NCBI GenBank assembly: GCA_035295985.1
Contig: DATHBT010000330.1
Coordinates: 1-18,624, forward strand
DNA length: 18,624 bases
Direction of reading: 5' to 3'
Source: JAIVGV01 sp035295985
GTDB taxonomy: Bacteria > Acidobacteriota > Blastocatellia > Pyrinomonadales > Pyrinomonadaceae
Shown: positions 15,007-18,624 of the stretch, piece by piece
Layout of the letters: each line of letters begins with the position of its first letter
Position numbering within the stretch: position 1 is the first letter of the stretch
Translations under genes and position numbers: made by a program
The notes under the pieces: model-generated
Databases searched by the model: none
What the model saw: only the letters and a program-made list of their open reading frames with translations
Told to the model about the DNA's origin: nothing

Positions 15007-15579
15007 ATGCGGAGACGGATGACTGTTCTTTCGCGGGCGGCGGCGTGCGCCGTCGTCCTGGCCTGCGCGGGCGCTCTCGCGCAACCGCCGCGGCAGAAGG
15101 TCAAGAAGGACGTGCCCTACGTCCCGACCCTGCCGGAGATCGTGGACGAGATGCTCAGGCTGGCGAACGTCGGCAAGGAAGACGTGGTTTACGATCTGGG
15201 CTGCGGCGACGGCCGCATTGTGATCACGGCCGTCAAGGAGTTCGGCGCGAAGCGCGGCGTGGGCATTGACATCGACCCGCAGCGCATCGAGGAGAGCAAC
15301 GAGAACGCCCGGAAGGCCGGCGTCGCAGACCGCGTCCGCTTCGTCCGGCAGGACTTGTTCGAGGCCGACATCAGAGAAGCCACCGTCGTCACGCTCTACC
15401 TGCTGCCCGAAGTGAACCTCCGGCTGCGCCCGAAACTATTGAACGATCTCAGGCCGGGCACGCGCGTCGTCTCCAACGCCTTCGACATGGGCGACTGGAA
15501 GTACGAGAAGTTCGCGCACGTCGGGGAGAACCCGATCTACTTCTGGACGATCCCGGCGAAACCCGCCGCCAAGCAGTAA
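15007..15579 (+). CDS. Exported class I SAM-methyltransferase-fold protein, paralogue 1
   Basis: This 190-residue protein starts at the ATG at 15007 (GGGGGG eight bases upstream; a farther ATG at 14980 lacks an RBS). A Sec signal covers 1-25 (MRRRMTVLSRAAACAVVLAC, then AGALA). The mature part opens with KDVPYVPT (34-41). Rossmann-type motif I is DLGCGDGR (63-70). The acidic residue after beta-2 lies in GIDIDPQRI (87-94). RQDLFEADI (114-122) gives a motif-III-like Asp. ATVVTLYLLPEVN and RPGTRVVSNAFDMGDW follow. The pattern resembles FAM173/ATPSCKMT-type lysine methyltransferases, from memory. A secretory signal on a SAM enzyme is odd. The usual SH before the FDMGDW motif is SN here (Asn157). 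Paralogue 2 lies 165 bp downstream. Confidence 0.85.
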   Translation: MRRRMTVLSRAAACAVVLACAGALAQPPRQKVKKDVPYVPTLPEIVDEMLRLANVGKEDVVYDLGCGDGRIVITAVKEFGAKRGVGIDIDPQRIEESNENARKAGVADRVRFVRQDLFEADIREATVVTLYLLPEVNLRLRPKLLNDLRPGTRVVSNAFDMGDWKYEKFAHVGENPIYFWTIPAKPAAKQ

Positions 15580-15592
15580 GACCGTAAGGGCG

Positions 15593-15621
15593 ACGCCGCG
15601 GCGAACGCGCGCCGCGGGCGT
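15593..15621 (+). other. GC-rich hairpin after methyltransferase paralogue 1
   Basis: ACGCCGCGGCG (15593-15603) pairs with CGCCGCGGGCGT (15610-15621), with one bulged G, around a 6-nt loop. It begins 13 bp after the stop. No T-run follows directly. It may protect the 3' end of the transcript. Confidence 0.4.
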
Positions 15622-15647
15622 TCGGGAAGGTTGACGGCGAGAGGCGG

Positions 15648-15703
15648 AAACCGGCGGCGCGGCCGGAGACATCACTTCTCCCCCGTCGCGCCGGTTTTCC
15701 TTT
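15648..15703 (+). terminator. Terminator-like stem with T-rich tail between paralogues 1 and 2
   Basis: AAACCGGCG (15648-15656) pairs with CGCCGGTTT (15689-15697) around a long, partly structured loop. The right arm runs into TTTTCCTTTC. This suggests a terminator for paralogue 1, or a leader attenuator for paralogue 2, whose RBS begins about 30 bp later. The long loop lowers confidence. Confidence 0.4.
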
Positions 15704-15744
15704 CGCCGGGCGTTCGTGCCGATTCTTTAAGGAGGAAAGAGAGT

Positions 15745-16356
15745 ATGCGGAGACGGATGACTGTTCTTTCGTGGGCGGCGGCGTGCGCCGTCGTCCTGGC
15801 CTGCGCGGGCGCTCTCGCGCAGGAGGCGCAGCGCGAGGTCAGGAAAGACGTGCCCTACGTGCCGACGCCGCAGGAGGTCGTCGATGAGATGCTGCGGATG
15901 GCGAACGTAGGCAAGAACGACGTGGTCTATGACCTGGGCTGCGGCGACGGCCGGCTGGTCATCACGGCCGTCAAGAAGTTCGGCGCGAAGCGCGGCGTGG
16001 GCGTGGACATAGACCCGCAGCGGATCAAGGAGAGCAACGAGAACGCGCGGGCCGCGGGCGTCACCGACCGCGTCAAGTTCGTCGAGCAGAACCTCTTCGA
16101 GACCGACTTCAAGGAGGCGACGGTCGTCACGCTCTACCTGCTGCCGGACGTGAACCTGCGGCTGCGTCCGAAGCTGTGGTCGGACCTGAAGCCCGGCACG
16201 CGCGTCGTCTCGCACGCCTTCGACATGGGCGACTGGCAGCCCGAGAAGACCACGAGCGTTGACGGCCGCATGATCTACTTCTGGACGATCCCGGCGACGA
16301 AGCCGCCCGCCGCCAACCCGTCGGACGACCTGCGACTGCGGCCGGGCCGGCGGTAA
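15745..16356 (+). CDS. Exported class I SAM-methyltransferase-fold protein, paralogue 2
   Basis: This 203-residue protein starts at the ATG at 15745 (AAGGAGGAAAGAGAGT upstream); the open frame to 15631 is rejected. Its signal peptide (1-25) differs from that of paralogue 1 by one residue (Trp10 for Arg10). The mature domain is clearly homologous but has many substitutions. Motif I is DLGCGDGR (63-70), the acidic residue is in GVDIDPQRI (87-94), EQNLFETDF (114-122) has Asn for the first Asp of paralogue 1, and RVVSHAFDMGDW (153-164) keeps the family His157. The tail (186-203) is longer, ending in Arg/Pro-rich residues. It is likely periplasmic. The substrate is unknown. Tandem duplication with paralogue 1 is evident. 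Confidence 0.86.
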   Translation: MRRRMTVLSWAAACAVVLACAGALAQEAQREVRKDVPYVPTPQEVVDEMLRMANVGKNDVVYDLGCGDGRLVITAVKKFGAKRGVGVDIDPQRIKESNENARAAGVTDRVKFVEQNLFETDFKEATVVTLYLLPDVNLRLRPKLWSDLKPGTRVVSHAFDMGDWQPEKTTSVDGRMIYFWTIPATKPPAANPSDDLRLRPGRR

Positions 16357-16400
16357 CGGCGGGGCGGCGGCTTCTCGGGCCGCGCGCTGATTCGACGCAC

Positions 16401-16422
16401 GGCGCGCCGCGCCGGGGTTTTT
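16401..16422 (+). terminator. Possible small terminator before the APC permease gene
   Basis: GGCGC (16401-16405) pairs with GCGCC (16409-16413) around a 3-nt loop, then GGGG and five T's (16418-16422). It lies 45 bp after the stop of methyltransferase paralogue 2. The stem is short and the T-tract is offset by four G's, so termination would be partial at best. Confidence 0.35.
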
Positions 16423-16455
16423 GCGCGCCCGCCCGGGCCGCGTCCGGGAGAGTTG

Positions 16456-17859
16456 ATGCGAGACTCAAAAGCTAACGGGGAGCGTTTGAACGAACCCGTG
16501 CCCGCGCTCTCCGTGCGCGACGCCGTGGCGATCACGGTCGGCATCGTCGTCGGCGCGGGGATATTCCGCACGCCGTCGCTCGTCGCCGCCAACGCCGGCA
16601 GCGAGGGCGCTGCCATGCTCATCTGGCTGGCCGGCGGGGCCGTCTCGCTCGTCGGCGCGCTCTGCTACGCCGAGCTGACTAGCACCTACCCGCACGCGGG
16701 CGGCGACTACCACTACCTGACGCGCGCCTACGGCCGCCCGCTCGCCTTCCTCTTCGCGTGGTCGCGCATCACGGTCATCCAGACCGGCTCGGCCGCGCTG
16801 CTCGCCTTCGTCTTCGGCGACTACGCCTCGCAGCTCTTCCGCCTCGGCGAGTATTCCGCCTCGATCTACGCGGCGGTCGTCATCGTCGCCCTGACGGGCC
16901 TGAACGTCCTCGGCGTCCGGCAGGGCGCGCGGACGCAGAACTGGCTGACGGGGATCGAGGTGGTCAGTCTGCTGACCGTCATCGTCGCCGGCCTCGCGCT
17001 GGTCGCCGCAAACGTTCCGGCGGCAACTGCCGCGGCGCAGACGACCGCGGCGCAAGGCGACGGCGCGCCGGCCTCCGTCTCGCTCGGCCTCGCGCTCGTC
17101 TTCGTCCTGCTCACCTACGGCGGCTGGAACGAGGCGGCTTACGTGTCGGCCGAGGTGGGCGGCTCGCGCCGCAACGTCGCGCGCGCGCTGCTCATCAGCA
17201 TCGCCGTCATCACGGGCCTCTACATGCTCGTCAACTGGGCCTACCTGCGCGGGCTGGGCCTCGCGGGCGTGGCCGGCTCCGAGGCGGTCGCGGCCGACCT
17301 GATGCGCCGCGCCGTCGGCGAGCGCGGCGCGCTGTTCGTCAGCCTGCTCGTCGCCATCTCCGCGCTGACTTCCGCCAACGCGACCGTCATCACCGGCGCG
17401 CGGACGAACTACGCCCTGGGCCGCGACTTCCGCCTCTTCCGCTTCCTCGGCCGCTGGCGCGAGGGGGCCAACACGCCGGCCAACGCGCTCGTCGTGCAGG
17501 GGGCAATCGCGCTGGCGCTCGTCCTGGCCGGCACGCTCGCGCGCGGCGGCTTCGCCTCGATGGTCGAGTACACCGCGCCGGTCTTCTGGCTCTTCTTCTT
17601 CCTGACGGGCCTCGCGCTCATCGTGCTGCGATTCCGCGAGCCGGAAGTGCCGCGCCCTTTTCGCGTGCCGCTCTACCCGGTCACGCCCCTGCTGTTCTGC
17701 GCCGCCTGCCTCTACATGCTGCAATCGAGCCTCGCCTACACGGGCAGGGGCGCGCTCGCGGGCGTCGCCGTCCTGCTCGCGGGCGTCCCCGTGCTCCTGC
17801 TCGCGCGGCGGCGACAGCACAGGGCCGCGCCCGCCACCTACCTCGGAGAGAGCGCATGA
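16456..17859 (+). CDS. APC-family amino acid permease
   Basis: This 467-residue inner-membrane transporter has about 12 hydrophobic segments. The first two fit the APC superfamily signature: AVAITVGIVVGAGIFRTPSL with the substrate-binding GAGIF turn, then a second TM ending at CYAELTSTYPHAGGDYHYL. Later landmarks are FVLLTYGGWNEAAYVSAEV, ANATVITGARTNYALGRD, and PFRVPLYPVTPLL near the C-terminus. The order resembles the LAT/APC amino-acid antiporter and permease group. The ATG at 16456 follows GGGAGAG; a TTG one codon earlier is a less likely start. Its stop overlaps the next gene's start as ATGA at 17856-17859, so it is translationally coupled to the lipoprotein methyltransferase. The substrate cannot be read from sequence; methionine, lysine or a methylated amino acid is speculation. 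Confidence 0.92.
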   Translation: MRDSKANGERLNEPVPALSVRDAVAITVGIVVGAGIFRTPSLVAANAGSEGAAMLIWLAGGAVSLVGALCYAELTSTYPHAGGDYHYLTRAYGRPLAFLFAWSRITVIQTGSAALLAFVFGDYASQLFRLGEYSASIYAAVVIVALTGLNVLGVRQGARTQNWLTGIEVVSLLTVIVAGLALVAANVPAATAAAQTTAAQGDGAPASVSLGLALVFVLLTYGGWNEAAYVSAEVGGSRRNVARALLISIAVITGLYMLVNWAYLRGLGLAGVAGSEAVAADLMRRAVGERGALFVSLLVAISALTSANATVITGARTNYALGRDFRLFRFLGRWREGANTPANALVVQGAIALALVLAGTLARGGFASMVEYTAPVFWLFFFLTGLALIVLRFREPEVPRPFRVPLYPVTPLLFCAACLYMLQSSLAYTGRGALAGVAVLLAGVPVLLLARRRQHRAAPATYLGESA

Positions 17860-18533
17860 GACGACGACTCAACGCACAACGCCTGCCCGACGCAACGCGC
17901 CTGCTCGCCGCGACCGTCACGGCAGCCCTACTGACGGCCGCGCTCTCGGGCTGCGCCTCGGACACGCAGCCCCAGCAAGCCTCCAAGCCGCCGGCGACGC
18001 CGCGCCCGCCCGCCAACGTCGCCAACGTGCAGCTCACCGAAGACCCGCTCGACGTGCCTTACGTCCCGACGCCCGACGCCGTGGTCGCGCGGATGCTCGA
18101 AGTGGCGAAGGTCAACTCGAACGATCTGCTCTACGATCTGGGCAGCGGCGACGGCCGCATCGTCATCACGGCCGCCAAGCGTTACGGCGCGCGCGGGGTC
18201 GGCTACGACCTCAACCCGCGGCGCATCGAGGAGAGCAACGAGAACGCGCGCAAGGCCAGAGTCACCGACCGCGTCCGCTTCGTCGAGCAGGACTTGTTCG
18301 AGGCCGACCTCACGGGCGCGACGGTCGTGACGATCTACCTGCTGCCCACCGTCAACATGAAGCTGCGCCCCAAACTGCTCAAAGACCTCGCGCCGGGGAC
18401 GCGCGTCGTCTCGCACAACTACGGCATGGGCGACTGGAACCCGATCAGCGTGGACGAGATCGACGTGGGCGGCGCGAAGCACTACGTCTATTACTGGATC
18501 GTCCCGCCCGCCGGGAAGCTCCCGAATCAGTGA
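17856..18533 (+). CDS. Lipoprotein class I SAM-methyltransferase-fold protein, paralogue 3
   Basis: This 225-residue protein starts inside the permease stop (ATGA overlap). The same frame is open far upstream within the permease gene, but that is a shadow. The signal is at about 14-32, with lipobox LSGC (Cys33), so it should be a lipid-anchored protein. A Pro/Gln/Ala-rich tether follows (36-55). The methyltransferase-fold domain shows DVPYVPTPDAVV (66-77), motif I DLGSGDGR (94-101), GYDLNPRRI (116-124), EQDLFEADL (144-152) and RVVSHNYGMGDW (183-194). GSGDG and DLNP look closer to FAM173-type methyltransferases than the GCGDG and DIDP of paralogues 1 and 2. Residues Asp94, Asp118 and Asp146 are all present, so SAM binding looks intact. 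A heptamer repeat array begins 17 bp after the stop. Confidence 0.86.
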   Translation: MRRRLNAQRLPDATRLLAATVTAALLTAALSGCASDTQPQQASKPPATPRPPANVANVQLTEDPLDVPYVPTPDAVVARMLEVAKVNSNDLLYDLGSGDGRIVITAAKRYGARGVGYDLNPRRIEESNENARKARVTDRVRFVEQDLFEADLTGATVVTIYLLPTVNMKLRPKLLKDLAPGTRVVSHNYGMGDWNPISVDEIDVGGAKHYVYYWIVPPAGKLPNQ

Positions 18534-18549
18534 CCGGCGAGGTAGGCAG

Positions 18550-18617
18550 GTTTGAAGATTGAGGTTCGAGGTTGTGGATTCCAAATTTCAGATTTGAGAT
18601 TTGAGATTTGAGATCTG
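18550..18617. repeat. Degenerate heptamer array downstream of the last gene
   Basis: Read in 7-bp steps from 18550: GTTTGAA, GATTGAG, GTTCGAG, GTTGTGG, ATTCCAA, ATTTCA (one base short), then three exact GATTTGA units (18591-18611) and GATCTGT. The array is AT-rich against GC-rich surroundings and sits just past a stop codon, like the other repeats here. It may continue beyond the window edge. It is not a CRISPR: there are no unique spacers. Confidence 0.75.
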
Positions 18618-18624
18618 TCTCCCC

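Noticed and set aside
16465..17820. Minus-strand open frame (451 codons) opposite the APC permease
   Set aside because: Its translation is highly charged and repetitive, as expected for the reverse of a hydrophobic GC-rich membrane protein gene.
16758..17855. Extension of methyltransferase paralogue 3 far upstream in the same frame
   Set aside because: The extension overlaps the permease gene, is Arg/Ala-rich, and would bury the lipoprotein signal; the ATGA start gives a proper leader.
18550..18624. Possible CRISPR array
   Set aside because: Units are 7 bp and contiguous with no spacers, and no cas gene is nearby.

Overview
This window is high-GC bacterial chromosome, roughly two-thirds G+C by eye, with dense gene packing. 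It carries genes for envelope proteins and extracytoplasmic signalling, and I see no phage, transposase, CRISPR, tRNA or rRNA. The gene set suggests Acidobacteriota, perhaps Blastocatellia or Pyrinomonadales. The pointers are a FecR/DUF6600 protein, HtrA with an ECF sigma factor, MacAB-type efflux, Spy-like proteins, a sorbosone-dehydrogenase-like protein, and AT-richer interspersed repeats with a 7-bp period. The phylum is an inference and could be wrong.

Layout: seven genes on the minus strand occupy 1-9214, and nine genes on the plus strand occupy 9452-18533. The two blocks diverge from the gap at 9215-9451.

Minus block, in transcription order: an exported coiled-coil protein with a putative zinc peptidase domain (9214-8384); a MacA/HlyD-type adaptor (8203-6521); a MacB-type ATPase (6404-5565); a MacB-type permease (5414-4188); an ECF sigma factor (4103-3492); an HtrA/DegP-like protease (3410-2289); and a FecR-domain/DUF6600 protein that runs off the left edge (1905-1). 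The adaptor, ATPase and permease together form a tripartite efflux or lipoprotein-type exporter. No outer-membrane partner is in the window.

Plus block: a small glycine-zipper protein (9452-9823); a Spy/CpxP-like protein (10064-10618); a compact operon of ECF sigma, zinc-finger anti-sigma and a second Spy-like protein (10719-12268); a Tat-exported intradiol-dioxygenase-like protein (12417-13079); a sorbosone/glucose-dehydrogenase-like exported protein (13357-14766); then two exported SAM-methyltransferase-fold paralogues (15007-15579, 15745-16356), an APC amino-acid permease (16456-17859) and a third methyltransferase paralogue that is a predicted lipoprotein (17856-18533).

The most unusual content is the set of three methyltransferase-fold proteins. 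All carry export signals (two Sec-type, one lipobox), although their apparent cofactor, SAM, is cytoplasmic. The leaders of the first two are almost identical in DNA while the mature domains have diverged. The second theme is a set of interspersed repeats, several with heptamer periodicity and inverted arms. They sit just downstream of stop codons, and one lies inside the efflux operon against the permease start codon. Several long GC-rich hairpins without T-tracts lie between genes.
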